A stretch of DNA of 64,000 nt from Reticulitermes speratus (lineage: Eukaryota; Arthropoda; Insecta; Blattodea; Rhinotermitidae). The notes beneath the pieces were generated by a model. It did not search any database. It saw only the letters and a list, made by a program, of their open reading frames with translations, and was not told the origin of the DNA. The translations under genes and the position numbers were made by a program. Shown here in pieces: positions 44,368-55,219 of this stretch. Location of the stretch: assembly GCA_021186555.1 (NCBI GenBank), contig JAJKFL010000026.1, positions 6,946,209 through 7,010,208 of the forward strand. The letters run 5' to 3'. Each line of letters starts with the position of its first letter. The first letter of the stretch is position 1.

Positions 44368-44494
44368 AAAGAAGAAATGAAAATTATAGCTAGGGTCGCG
44401 TGTTTTGTTTGAATTATATACGACATTTATCTTATGGTTAATATTTTCATTCATATAATTTTACATTTGTTTAAGTTTGTTCATCCGTCATAAC

Positions 44495-45626
44495 TAGAGC
44501 AAGGATGTTTATGACGTCATATTTTTTTACTTGCCATTATTATCATTATAAAGTTATTTTCAGTACATTTTAGCTTACTCTGATTAATATTATATGGTTT
44601 TTTTATTGTGCATATAATTGCATATTTCGGCCTTTTTTAGGATTTGTTCATATTTCGACCATTTAAGGGCATATATTATCATATTTTATGCATTTTGTTC
44701 CTTTCAAACCAAATTTTGTGAAAATTATATGCCAAGTGGAAGTTACTGATTTTCTGACTTGGCAAGAAATATCTTTCTGCTAGAGTTACGGTTCATTTAT
44801 AAACAAAGAATTGGGGATGGATAAGCTACTATAAAAGCGATATATTTGGAATCCAGCTTTTGTGTACAGTGTGTTCAGAATTACACCCGGTTTCGTCCAA
44901 TTAAAATATTAATAACAGGATACCCCGTAAGAAAATGTAGAAGGGCGTGGTAGGTGACAACGTGTTTGCAAAACTACAACGTGTACTCCATCGAAATGAA
45001 GGATATTCAACAATGTGCAAGATTAGTGACATTCTTAGTGGTGAGCTGGGAACATTCGAGGAAGACGACCCAGAACTTAGTAGCAATGATTTCACATTTT
45101 TCAAATAAGCCCCAATTACTTTCTGTGATCTGGAAAGGAGTTTTTCCCGTTATAAAACGATGCTAAGTGACAATCGGAGATCAGTTTTGTTTGAAAACTT
45201 CACAATGTGTGTAACTACTGTAATTGTGAGAACGACAGTGACGACTGAACATGATATGCTAGGTCCCATTATGTATAATTTATTTTTCTGTAGCCAGTTA
45301 GCATGGAAACAATTATATGGTCAGTAAATAAAGTGGAATGTAATTCATTTGAAATATTGTGTTGAATGTGTCTTATATAGTCGGTACAATTTAGCCTTAT
45401 ACTAAAGTAAAATGATATAAAGGAGGCCAAATTTATTTTTAGGTTACACCTTGATATTTGAGAATTAGTCAGATTTTTTTTGTAAATAAAGCTCGATGGT
45501 TTTTTTTACATTATGTTCGAGATTGTAGGTCATATTTTGAAATTTTTAGGTCATATTTTGTAATTTTAAAGGTCATAAATGCCTGCATATTTACATGATT
45601 TTTAGGTCATAAACATCCTTGCCCTA
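44495..45626 (+). mobile_element. Decayed hAT element, 1132 bp
   Basis: The termini TAGAGCAAGGATGTTTATGA and the complement TAGGGCAAGGATGTTTATGA match at 19 of 20 positions. They are flanked by 8-bp duplications GTCATAAC (44487-44494) and GTCATTAC (45627-45634). The subterminal regions are AT-rich with repeated GCATAT, TCATATTT and GGTCATA words. The interior keeps only the C-terminal part of a transposase, so the copy is non-autonomous and mutated. Confidence 0.9.
44956..45247 (+). pseudogene. hAT-like transposase C-terminus, degenerate
   Basis: One plus-strand frame reads DNVFAKLQRVLHRNEGYSTM, CKISDILSGELGTFEEDDPE, LSSNDFTFFK, then a stop, APITFCDLERSFSRYKTMLS and DNRRSVLFENFTM. The 'KYAPITSCDVERSFSRYK..LSDNRRSF' phrase is the hAT dimerisation-domain signature, also found in CGGBP1-like proteins. 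At least one stop (where a tyrosine is expected) interrupts it, and the BED finger and catalytic region are absent. Confidence 0.82.
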
Positions 45627-45634
45627 GTCATTAC

Positions 45635-45934
45635 ATATCTCAGCAAGTAGTTACGAAGAAAAGCAGAAGGCTTCATTGAGTGAAAATCTATATGTAGCAA
45701 GCAACATTACTTAGTGGATATAATCATTTTATCAAGTTTAGTACCTTAGTAATAATGTAGAGGTCTCTCTAGAACTCGTTAAGTTACTGATGTTAGATAT
45801 TTTTGAAAGTTTCTTTGTCAGAGAATTCCCGTTAAACTCTTTGCGGACATTACATTATGTGACATCTAAAGTTAACACAGCGGTACTGCTGAAAATGCTG
45901 CTCCCCTGGCACGGGACCCTCTGTCGCTGGACGA
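45635..45934. other. No gene recognised
   Basis: Nothing supported. Confidence 0.45.
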
Positions 45935-46035
45935 GTAGTTCCCGACGTTTCGAAGTAACGCTCCGAAACGTCGGGACATTCTCGTACAACGACACGACCT
46001 CACATCCCAGAAGACTTAAATCTTCGGCCATTATA
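45935..46035 (+). mobile_element. P2 repeat with 13-bp hairpin
   Basis: TCCCGACGTTTCG (45940-45952) and CGAAACGTCGGGA (45964-45976) are exact inverted copies. ACACGACCTCACATCCCAGA follows. It is the P2 module in partly inverted form. Confidence 0.55.
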
Positions 46036-46185
46036 CTGATCTGTTTATATACAAAACAGTATTTTGCTTTGATAAAACAGCATGAATTACAAAAGTCTGA
46101 GAAGTATGTACCAATGCAGTATGTGTGCATTTAAAATATCATAAGATGAATTTCTTGTTTATGCGGGTCATCTACTGTAAAAAAA

Positions 46186-46455
46186 GGTAAAGGTAAAATA
46201 ATCCCATTACAGGCCTGGACAGGCCCTTAGGATTCCAGGAGGTTGAGGCTCCCAGATTTCTAGACAGCGGCCGTCTTTACCCCCAGGAAGTATTCCTGGT
46301 ACTCATTTATGTTAGAGGCTGAGTCGACCCCAGGGCCATAGTGCGACCGAAAGAATTATGTAAATGAAAAATTCCAATGACACCATTGGGAATCGAACCC
46401 GCGACCTTTCGGCTTGTACAGCAGTGCCTTAACCAACTCGCCACCGCGTACCCCC
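46186..46455 (-). mobile_element. SINE-A with internal deletion
   Basis: A minus-strand copy from tail GTAAAATAATCCCATTACAG to head AAGGCACTGCTGTACAAGCC and GGGGGTACGCGGTGGCG. About 45 bp (the AATCGGCACATGAAGGTGG stretch) are missing between the tail and the GCGGCCGTCTTTACC block. Confidence 0.88.
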
Positions 46456-47669
46456 ATCAGTAGCCAATGAAGTGAAATTTAGAGGGTAAAGTTGGGCCAG
46501 ACATGTGGCACGAAAGAGTGGACAAATGCATGCAGAAGTTTAAGGCCGTCTGAAATGCGACGGCATAAAATTTTAGATAGGTGGGAACATTTTGGAAGAA
46601 CCTGTTGCCCCCCCACATGACGTCACATATCAGAAGACAGAAATCTTCAGGGTTACTACTGTAAGAACTACACAACAGAAATTTGAAATGTGATTGGTAA
46701 AATCACTTGGAAATCAGTACTTTAAAGGCTAAGAATTATATAGAACCATTGTACTAATAAGGGTGTCGAGCCGCGATACCACGACTGGTGTGTCTGTCAA
46801 ATGCGCCAGTAACTGTGCAGTCCAGACTTTGTCGTACTGTTCCCACGACTGTATTATATAACTGAAGGTGCGAAACCCTAGCCCAGCAAGAACACCAGCC
46901 TTCCCACAGCATTGGTGATCGACTTGTGTCACGTTTACTGACAGTTCGTGAGAAAAGAACAAATGGCCAATATTTGCATAAGTGCGTCTTTCTCAAGACA
47001 TGGCAAGTATCCATACAAGTGACATATTTTTGTCAAATATTCTAGTACTTGTAACCGGCTTTGGGGACATCGATTGTGTGAATTTTAGGTGTCAAAATCA
47101 CTTAAAGACAGTGTCCAATTTAGAACAAGGCATTAGATGCTGAAAATTCGAATTCTGTAAAGATGAGTGTTAATTAATTAATTAATATTATAATGTGATC
47201 CAGACGATATCTGAGGTTTTCTGTGTATTACTCTGCCACACTGTCAGCGATCCTTCACAATCGAGAGGCCGATTCTCCTATAAATCATTATATTTGCCTT
47301 GTAAAATCAATCGAGGGAACTTGATCGAATTAATCCTATTCCAGATGCAAATTTCCCAACACCATTTGCACACAGGAAATGAAATATCCGCAGCATGGTA
47401 TTATACTAGCCTCCCATGGGTCATTATACATGTATAGTACGGCGTGTGTGTACGTGATATCACACGAAACACATAAAAATAATTCGAACTGCGACAATTT
47501 TGAGTAACGTCGCTGTCAATAAAAACAAGAATTGAAATCTGCATTTTTTTTTAAATCGCGTGTGTGCCTCTCCGTACAGCTTCGTGCTTCATCCCGGAAG
47601 TATTCACGAATTACAGTTTAATTTCACAGAGTGAAGGTGTCATAACTTACGCAGTTAAGTCCTAGTTTC
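46456..47669. other. No gene recognised
   Basis: A P2-like end (GACGTCACATATCAGAAGAC) lies at about 46618-46640. Minus-strand frames at 46729-47014 have no family I can name with confidence. Confidence 0.45.
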
Positions 47670-47860
47670 CCGGATTCACTCCCACGGCGGTCCATGGGGG
47701 ATTTGTTGTGAAAAATGTGACATTGGGACAGGAGTTCTTTTTTTCTCACCCCGAGTACATCGGTTATCCCCGGCCAGTCATTCCACCAGTCTTTCATACT
47801 CCTTTATTGTTACGGACTGGTATAACAGTCTCATTTAAGGCTCCAGTGCCAAGAGACCGA
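47670..47860 (+). mobile_element. SINE-D2, diverged, head mostly lost
   Basis: GGATTTGTTGTGAAAAATGT, GACATTGGGACAGG, CCGAGTACATCGGTTATCCC and CATTCCACCAGTCTTTCATA are in SINE-D order. Confidence 0.65.
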
Positions 47861-48064
47861 GGCTCATCAAACTGCTACAGTGAAGTAACATACCAGTAAG
47901 ACAACACAAAGACCTTAAATGAAACACTGTACTTTATGTCTGTCGAATATACGATAGGAGGTGAAGAAATTTGAGTGCTGTGATTTTGTATCTTTAACGA
48001 CTCTATCATCATCTCAGAATAGAGTCGAAGTGTAGTGTATTGATGAATGATGATTTGGATTTTA

Positions 48065-48160
48065 TGCCATAAGAAGGATGTAGAATACTCCTCCGAAACG
48101 TAAATATTCAGCAGCTGACAAGTCTTAACATCCCAGAAGACGGAAATCTTCATCAATTTC
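48065..48160 (+). mobile_element. P2 repeat fragment
   Basis: CTCCTCCGAAACGTAAATAT and TCTTAACATCCCAGAAGACG, GAAATCTTCATC are in P2 order. Confidence 0.45.
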
Positions 48161-48251
48161 GTTCTTATCAAAAATGAATTTCGCTTTTCCGTGATATTGC
48201 TGATTAAAACAACAGAAATTACGGCGACTGAAAGAGTTCACTGTCTTAGGT

Positions 48252-48420
48252 GTTTTAATTTAATGGCGCTGTTAGTTGCCAAGCTTGTACAGCGTCGGTG
48301 GTAAGATGAGTGAATGCGTATGGGACATTGGTGGAATGCCACTGACAGGGGAAAACTGAAGTACCTGAATAAAACCAGTGCGAAATGACTAACCGCCTCA
48401 GTCATGCCATGCCATGGACA
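48252..48420 (-). mobile_element. SINE-D2, internally deleted
   Basis: Minus strand: head CCATGGCATGACTGAGGCGG, GTACTTCAGTTTTCCCCTGT, CATTCCACCAATGTCCCATA, CTTACCACCGACGCTGTACA and the tail GGCAACTAACAGCGCCAT. The B-box half is deleted. This single-copy SINE contains the complete monomer of the 41.2-43.4 kb satellite. Confidence 0.82.
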
Positions 48421-48436
48421 GATTAACACTGGCTTT

Positions 48437-50265
48437 ATATTCATGACACATTTCACGAAAATTGATCAATTATTCATGAAAAATTTCATGAAAATGGGTC
48501 ACATTACTAGAACGTTCCATGGCAACGAGACACTTGTTCATGATAAGGCCGATCCCGTTATCCGTGCGGTCTAAGGCCGCTCAGTTGCTGGGATTGCCGG
48601 CTCTGATCCCGCTGAGGACATGGATGTTCGTGTCTTGTGTTTGTTGTGTGTTGTGTAGGTAGCGGCCTCTGCGCTAAGTTGTGTCTGGTTGTGTGTGATA
48701 TAGAAACTTCAACAATGAGGCGGCGTAGGCCCGAGTTGGGTTGTTGCGCCACAGAAAACAAATCATGACACGTTTCACGAAAATTAGGCACTTATTCATG
48801 ATACATTTCACGAAAATAAGACACTTATTCATGATAAATTTTATGAATATGAGACACGTAGACCTCTCCATGAGAGATTTCGCGAAATTTAGACACTTAT
48901 TTATGATACATTTCACAAAAATAAGACACTTATTCATGATAAATTTCACGAATATCAGACACGTTGACCTGTTCATAAGAGATTTCACGAAATTTAGACA
49001 CTTATTCATGATACATTTGACGAAAATGAGACACTTATTCATGACACATTTCACGAAAATGAGACACGTAGACCTCTTCATGAGAGATTTCACGAAATTT
49101 AGACACTTATTCGTGATACATTTCACGAAAATAAGACAATTATTCATGATACATTTCACGAATATGAGACACGTAGACCACTTCATGAGAGATTTCACGA
49201 AATTTAGACACTTATTCGTGATACATTTCACGAAATTTAGACACTTATTCATGATACATTTCACGAATATGAGACACGTAGACCACTTCATGAGAGATTT
49301 CACGAAATTTAGACACTTATTCGTGATACATTTCACGAAAATAAGACAATTATTCATGATACATTTCACGAATATGAGACATGTAGACCTCTTCATGAGA
49401 TATTTCACGAAATTTAGAAACTTATTTATGATACATTTCACAAAAATAAGACACTTATTCATGATAAATTTCACGAATATCAGACACGTTGACCTGTTCA
49501 TAAGAGATTTCACGAAATTTAGACACTTATTCATGATACATTTGACGAAAATGAGACACTTATTCATGATAAATTTGACGAAAATGAGACACTTATTCAT
49601 GACACATTTCACGAAAATGAGACACGTAGACCTCTTCATGAGAGATTTCACGAAATTTAGACACTTATTCGTGATACATTTCACGAAAATATGACAATTA
49701 TTCATGATACATTTCACGAATATGAGACACGTAGACCACTTCATGAGAGATTTCACGAAATTTAGACACTTATTCGTGATACATTTCACGAAATTTAGAC
49801 ACTTATTCATGATACATTTCACGAATATGAGACACGTAGACCACTTCATGAGAGATTTCACGAAATTTAGACACTTATTCGTGATACATTTCACGAAAAT
49901 AAGACAATTATTCATGATACATTTCACGAATATGAGACATGTAGACCTCTTCATGAGATATTTCACGAAATTTAGACACTTATTCGTGATACATTTCACG
50001 AAAATAAGACAATTATTCATGATACATTTCATGAATATGAGACACGTAGACCTCTTCATGAGAGATTTCACGAAATTTAGACACTTATTCGTGATACATT
50101 TCACGAAAATAAGACAATTATTCATGATACATTTCACGAATATGAGACATGTAGACCTCTTCATGAGATATTTCACGAAATTTAGACACCTATTCGTGAT
50201 ACATTTCACGAATATGAGACACGTAGACCTCTTCATGAGATATTTCATGAAAATGGATCAGTGTC
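48437..50265. repeat. 33/39-bp minisatellite with 105-bp and ~525-bp higher-order periods
   Basis: Modules of 33 bp (CATTTCACGAAAATAAGACA, CTTATTCATGATA) and 39 bp (with CACGTAGACCTCTTCATGAG) alternate, mostly as 33+33+39 = 105 bp. Marker variants recur about 525 bp apart (for example GAATATCAGACACGTTGACC at about 48950 and 49475). All module lengths are multiples of three and lack stops, so long frames open on both strands (up to 524 codons on the minus strand). The first units are interrupted by a SINE-C. Confidence 0.93.
48547..48762 (+). mobile_element. SINE-C inserted in the minisatellite
   Basis: A diverged SINE-C (GCCGATCCCGTTATCCGTGC to GGGTTGTTGCGCCAC) lies between TTCATGATAA and AATCATGACAC, which look like a duplicated array word. 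Part of the tRNA-like head (the GTGGGTCTGC region) is deleted. Confidence 0.82.
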
Positions 50266-50774
50266 TATAAATTGCTCTCTGTTTACTTAATTTAGGTGTC
50301 AGACACACGCTGATCGAAACTGCCGTAAGAAAACAGAACTAATATAGAATATGTCCTGATATTTCGTCAGCATCGTGAACTTGTTTGAGTGACACCACCT
50401 CCAAGACGCTGCGCTAGCTTACGAAGCGCTGATGAGGAGTTATTGATTTTCAATCGTAAGAAAATTGATAGTCCCTTCGTGTCGCACGGGAAAGGCCCCA
50501 GTTTACAGGGAGACAATTATTAGTTACTTTATCAGGGATGCTCTATACCATTTTACAAGAGTTTCTCATTTCCGTTTCCTGTCCCGTCCATCTAATTAAT
50601 TACAATACTTTAATAATATTAGCTGAAGACTACAAAATACGTACTTCCGCTCCACTGAATTTTTTTCGTCTTACTATGACTTCGTTTCTGTTAGTTACGA
50701 GTAGTAGCCTCAGCTGTATGTCAGAATTAGAAGATATTTCAGGCTTTTTTATTTTTTATACGTTTTTTTATTTA
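50266..50774. other. No gene recognised
   Basis: Nothing supported. Confidence 0.5.
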
Positions 50775-51040
50775 GTGAAGGGCACCGCAGCAGATACTAC
50801 GGACGCACCGCAGCCTTGAAGGCTTATTCTGCAACCCTGTGATGAAGATAAAGTTTTTTTTTCTGCTTTTCCATTTTAATGGAGCACCGGTGGAATGAAA
50901 TTGACAGGGGAAAACCGAAGTACTCGGAGAGAAACCTGTCCCAGTGCCACTTTGTCCACCACAAATCCCACATGGACCGATCCGGGATCGAATCCGGGCC
51001 TCCGCGGTGAGAGGCCGGCGACTAACCGCCTGAGCCATGG
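50775..51040 (-). mobile_element. SINE-D, full length
   Basis: On the minus strand a clean head (GGCCGTGCCATGGCTCAGGC, GGATTCGATCCC), GGCACTGGGACAGGTTTCTC, CACCGGTGCTCCATTAAAAT and tail to GCGGTGCCCTTCAC. Little diverged. Confidence 0.92.
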
Positions 51041-51805
51041 CACGGCCTTTCAGTCTTAAAACTCGTAACTGCTGTGCTTGTGTATACTGAAGTTTAGTGT
51101 TAGTTCCGCCATGTCACAGACAATGGGATTTCAATGAGTCTGCAAAATACGTCACGCCAAGTTTACTTGCGCCAAGTGATGGACAACAGAACCGTAATCG
51201 AGGCCTACGTTTCAATCGGAATGACAAAGGGCAAAGTTTTGGCCTGGATGACGAACGAGTCTGATGACGCGATTTCGTGATTAATGACGTCACAAACAAA
51301 AACTTCATTGTGCGTTTTCAGACAAACAAGAAGTTACTGTCAGTCGCGCTCTTCATGGCTCCTGCCGCCCTGTCATTTACGGTAGTAATGCTTGTTTGAT
51401 TTGGATTTTGTTGGTCTTAGTTGCCACACTGAAGCCTACACCAGTTGTGTGCTACAGGTCATCGAACGGGATAAAGTTTGTGATCGACAGAGCGGGATTG
51501 ATCTGCTAGAAGCGACCGTGGTCGGTTTTAAGAGATTATCGTAGTATTTAATGGAGGGACGGAGGAAAACAACAAAAAAAAACTTCAATATTATATCCGG
51601 GCTCTCAGTAAAGAATCGAACGTAGAATTTTTCGAAAATATAGCACGAATGTAAAACAGAATTTGTTAAATTGCATTTCGGAATAGAAACGCATAATTCC
51701 GTAACGAACAGTCCGAATAAATCAGTCAGTGAATCGAAGCACGGATCTGTCCTTCACTTTGATCCGTATCGCCGTCGTTAACGAAACAGTTGAATGCCAG
51801 TAAGG

Positions 51806-51808
<3 letters not shown>
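51041..51808. other. No gene recognised
   Basis: Nothing supported. Confidence 0.5.
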
Positions 51809-51838
<30 letters not shown>

Positions 51839-51840
51839 CA
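51809..51840. repeat. (CA)n microsatellite
   Basis: About 15 CA units with one G substitution near the end. Confidence 0.95.
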
Positions 51841-52034
51841 GCTCTGTGTATTGAATCACACATACACCATGCACTGCCGGAATAAAAAACTTTAATTAGC
51901 TGAAAAATTTCAAGATGTAAGACTCTATATTATTCATACCGTGCACTGTCATTTGAACAGACGACACTTGACCAACAGATGCATTTATTATACGTTTTTG
52001 TGTTTACAATACAGTCGCTGTGAACTAGTCCGAC

Positions 52035-52215
52035 ATTAATTAATTATTTCGTTCCAACAAATGCACTACACTGTTTTAGTGTTATCTGTCCCTACATATG
52101 TTTCGGCACTTCCTGTGCCATCATCAGGAGTGTCGTCGAGAGTTCACAGTCCTCAATGCATCCAATTCAATTTCACAACATATAATTTTTGTAAGTCACT
52201 ATCACTGAATATCAC
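52035..52215 (-). mobile_element. Penelope-type copy, family of 26.3 kb
   Basis: It matches 26262-26416 over CCAACAAATGCACTACACTG, GTGTTATCTGTCCCTAC, GCATCCAATTCAATTTC and so on. An inverted partial partner follows at 52430-52500. Confidence 0.7.
52093..52127 (-). ncRNA. Hammerhead-ribozyme-like motif
   Basis: The minus strand reads CTGATGA, a GGCAC/GTGCC stem and GAAACATATGTA. CTC before the motif can pair with GGG after the cleavage triplet as a three-pair helix I. It is the cleanest of the copies in this family here. Confidence 0.62.
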
Positions 52216-52429
52216 TTATCTTCTTGTTCGTAGTGGTTAGTTTATCTTCTGTGATGTTATTAAAAATAAATCATTAAGATTTTTATTTGAAGACAGTCGC
52301 AGTATAAGATACTAAAAGTTATTAAAAGTGTTTTCGACAGCTCGCTATGTATAATAGTTTTGTGATCGTATTTGATGCTGTCCTTATGCTGTGTTGTTGA
52401 CTGTACTGTGGTGTATTGTGTACATGTGT

Positions 52430-52500
52430 AGGGACAGATAACACTAAAACAGTGTAGTGCATTTGTTGGAATGAAATATTAATTACTGAAATGCACGGTA
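52430..52500 (+). mobile_element. Penelope-type end fragment, inverted partner
   Basis: GTAGGGACAGATAACACTAA, CAGTGTAGTGCATTTGTTGG and TGAAATGCACGGTATATA repeat the right end of the 26.44-26.65 kb arm. Confidence 0.65.
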
Positions 52501-52517
52501 TATATAATATATATTCC

Positions 52518-52552
52518 GACATGTTTCGATCCCTTGTTGGGACCATCATCAG
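52518..52552 (-). ncRNA. Hammerhead-ribozyme-like motif (second type)
   Basis: The minus strand reads CTGATGA, a GGTCCC/GGGATC stem (one wobble or mismatch) with AACAA loop, then GAA-ACATGT-C. TCC before the motif can pair with GGA after the cleavage triplet. The loopless palindromic helix III points to dimer folding. Confidence 0.6.
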
Positions 52553-52559
52553 GGACTTT

Positions 52560-52996
52560 TTTTCAAGTAAATACGTCTTTAAATTCGATCCGGTGTAGGG
52601 GGGTCTCTACGAAAACTCTAGCGACCAAAAAAATGGCAAGATTTGTCGCGCTTATATCTCGTAAACTATAAATGATAATGTAATGATTTAAATTTTGTTG
52701 GATAGAGGGTTGATGTCCGCATCTAAAATGGTGGAGAGTTGTGGTGTGCAGCGGTGAGGGGGGGAGGGGTAGCGCTTGCGCGTGAATACTGTAAATGGCG
52801 ACGCCGCGCGGCGTTTGGGCTGTGTAACTTCGGATTGCGAAGAGATAGGACGTTGAAATTGGTGTCGATGTGTACAGAATAACAGGATCTACAATATTAT
52901 TTAGCAATAATAACCGACAGAATAAAGTTTGTAAAGTTATAAGCCGATAAGTGTGCTGAGTTGAAGAAAATGTTCATAATGTCGAAATAATTGCAA
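52560..52996. other. GC-rich noncoding segment
   Basis: It contains AAATGGCGACGCCGCGCGGC and GTGAGGGGGGGAGGGG, unusually GC-rich for the window. Possibly the 5' region of the element whose coding remnant follows. Confidence 0.4.
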
Positions 52997-53167
52997 AGGA
53001 AATATGAACAGAAATGTATGAAACGTATATCATTGGAAAGAAAAATTCAAAAGGAATCAGAAAAGCCCACATTGACTAATGCCGAACGATACAGATTGTA
53101 TAGAGAGCGTAAGAAAGCCGAGCGCGTCAACGCCGGCGCTAGTACTTCGAGTGCGCCGCTACTATGA
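52997..53167 (+). pseudogene. Basic coding remnant, unknown transposon protein
   Basis: The frame reads KYEQKCMKRISLERKIQKES, EKPTLTNAERYRLYRERKKA, ERVNAGASTSSAPLL and then stops. An 'LTNAERQRLYRERKKA' phrase is typical of N-terminal regions of some insect transposon- or helicase-type proteins. The rest of the protein is missing, so no family is assigned. Confidence 0.4.
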
Positions 53168-53515
53168 CATATGTATCTTACTTCTCCTATCATCGGCCTT
53201 TGATAAATACAATTATACTTCACTTATAACCACCAAGACTTTATTCATTTACATCTTACCCTTCCTCTAATAACACAAACACGGATTCACGCCTTAAACG
53301 ATTGCGGTTGTGTCCCGTACACAAGCCACGAATATTTTAAATCATACATTACACATTACAAACTAACAATGTAGGTACAGTACAAAATGTGTACAGGTTA
53401 AAGCTGTAGGCTATCTCTCTGTTGGGCCCTAGATCCACTGTGTATCGGAAATTGTATTGTAAAAACAAAAAACGTGTAATAAGAGTGCATCTGTTGGTCA
53501 AGTGTTGTGTGTGTA

Positions 53516-54129
53516 AGACTTGATGCTGCCCAATACAATGCTGATCATAAGCACTTGACACTTACTTGTCCTCCCCAAAAAATAAATATCAATAAAATAG
53601 TAACCTCTTAAATTTAGAGGTAGAGCACTCGACAAAACCACGTTAACAATAAGCAGATGGGACATTCGACGTAAAACAAGTTAACAGCAAACAGATTTAG
53701 AATTCAATGGAAACAAGTTGGCAGCAAACTGACTGTTACCCTCCAGGTGATATTTGATAGAAAGTAGCGACACGGTCCACCGATTAATTCCGCTGGACTC
53801 GGATACAATATGGCGACTGCTATTGACACAACCAGACACCTAAATTGTCTAACATGACCTGCACAGACGCGTTTGATAATTAAAATTTTAGAAAAAAAAA
53901 AAAAAAAAAAAAAATCCTGCCTCGAATCTTTCATTTAACGTTTAATATTAAGTGTGGTGCGTGATTCACGCTTATGTTACCAAATATTGCACGTACGTGT
54001 CCTTCGAACATAATCAGCGTTTAAATAAAATATCAGGTTTAATCAAATTTACTAAATACGACGTAAGAACAAACGTAGTTCCTAGTTTTTATATACATAA
54101 ATATATATATGTGTTTTATTTCTCTAAGC
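53516..54129. other. No gene; A23 homopolymer
   Basis: Apart from a 23-A run at 53892-53914 nothing was recognised. Confidence 0.5.
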
Positions 54130-54145
54130 TATAACCAACTGGATG

Positions 54146-54468
54146 TCCAGGTCCGAGGCTCTGTATAGTGATTCGTAACATGGTAATTTACCTTCAAGCT
54201 GGAGGGCCACCCCTTGTCGGCTGTCCGCGACTGCTTATTCAATGTATTCGCAGCTACCCTCCATATCCGGAGGCCGTTCCTCCATCCGCAACCCGAGGAC
54301 GCACCATGCCGTGCTGACAGAGACCCACTTATCAGGATAGGGGCACGTGGCGGGCTCTTGTGAATGCGGTAATGAACCTTCAGGTTCCATAAAACGCGGG
54401 GGATTTCTTGACTAGCTGACGACCTGCTAGCTTCTCAAGAAGGACTGTGCTCCATGCAGTTAGTTAGT
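54146..54468 (+). mobile_element. Chimeric retroelement with LINE-E tail and perfect 16-bp target duplication
   Basis: TATAACCAACTGGATG occurs at 54130-54145 and 54469-54484. The last ~135 bp (ATAGGGGCACGTGGCGGGCT to the GTTAGTTA tail) are LINE-E 3' sequence, little diverged from 56.5 kb. The first ~190 bp (TCCAGGTCCGAGGCTCTGTA, GGGCCACCCCTTGTCGGCTG) are absent from the LINE-E copies here. It behaves as one retrotransposed unit mobilised through a LINE-E 3' end. Confidence 0.85.
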
Positions 54469-54484
54469 TATAACCAACTGGATG

Positions 54485-55206
54485 AGAACCGAACAACATT
54501 AATGACAGATTTTCACCAAACTTTGTATGAACTTTACTCTATTTGTCGTTACCAAAACGCCGCAATAATTTCCCACAATCTGTGTTAAGAACATGGCGGA
54601 CGTACGAAATTATAAAATGGGATCTACAACAGTGCCGCTAAGGTATGGATAACACATCTTGAACAATTATACAGTTCTTTATACGACATTTCGTTTGTAG
54701 AACGTAAAATAAAAACATGGCGGATCTGCAAACATTTTTATGAATTTCAGCTGGATGGTGATAACTGACGAAACGTTAGGAAAGTGACGTGAAATTTGTC
54801 TTAGAGATAAAATAGAAACAGTTTACAAGATTTAAAATAATTAGCTTCATGGACTTTGTCCATCATCTGGTGTTATTACAAGTAACAAAACAATATGACA
54901 GTAAGTTCTGCCTACAGGTTCTGTCCCTGAAAGTTACTCTCGTAATTGGTTTATATTTGTGACCTTTATACACCACACGATGGGCAATATTCATAAAGTT
55001 ATAATCTTAAAGGTGATATACTGCCGTCGGAATCCTGTACAAGTATACAGTCTTTTGTAAATGAACAATTATGAGAATAAAGATGGTTCGAATCTTTAAT
55101 ATTATAATGGAAAATTTAACGTACAAACAATCTGCGGCGAAGTAATAAACCCTTAGCAAAACTAAAATGAAATATAATGTCAATAGACTTCTAGGGTTAT
55201 GAATGT
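54485..55206. other. No gene; short Penelope-type word
   Basis: ATGGACTTTGTCCATCATCT at about 54850 matches the arm of the 25.3-kb element. Nothing else supported. Confidence 0.45.
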
Positions 55207-55219
55207 AATAGAAGAATAA

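Larger units (their letters stand above)
51960..53515. mobile_element. Candidate ~1.55-kb element bounded by ~55-bp inverted repeats
   Basis: The left segment (about 51963-52018: ACACTTGACCAACAGATGCA, TTATACGTTTTT, TTTACAATACA) is the reverse complement of about 53455-53513, with some 85% identity by eye. Between them lie Penelope-type copies (52.04-52.56 kb) and a segment with a basic coding remnant (52.99-53.17 kb). It may be a DNA transposon or a chance inverted pair of an unrelated repeat. Confidence 0.4.

Noticed and set aside
46729-47014. Minus-strand frames resembling a Tc1-type transposase piece
   Set aside because: Only a vague SPMLWEGW-like similarity; the conserved following residues and terminal repeats were not found.
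48674-50248. 524-codon minus-strand open frame (and 317- and 188-codon plus-strand frames) as protein genes
   Set aside because: They arise from stop-free 33/39-bp modules, are open on both strands, and the minus frame runs out into a SINE-C; no signal for expression.
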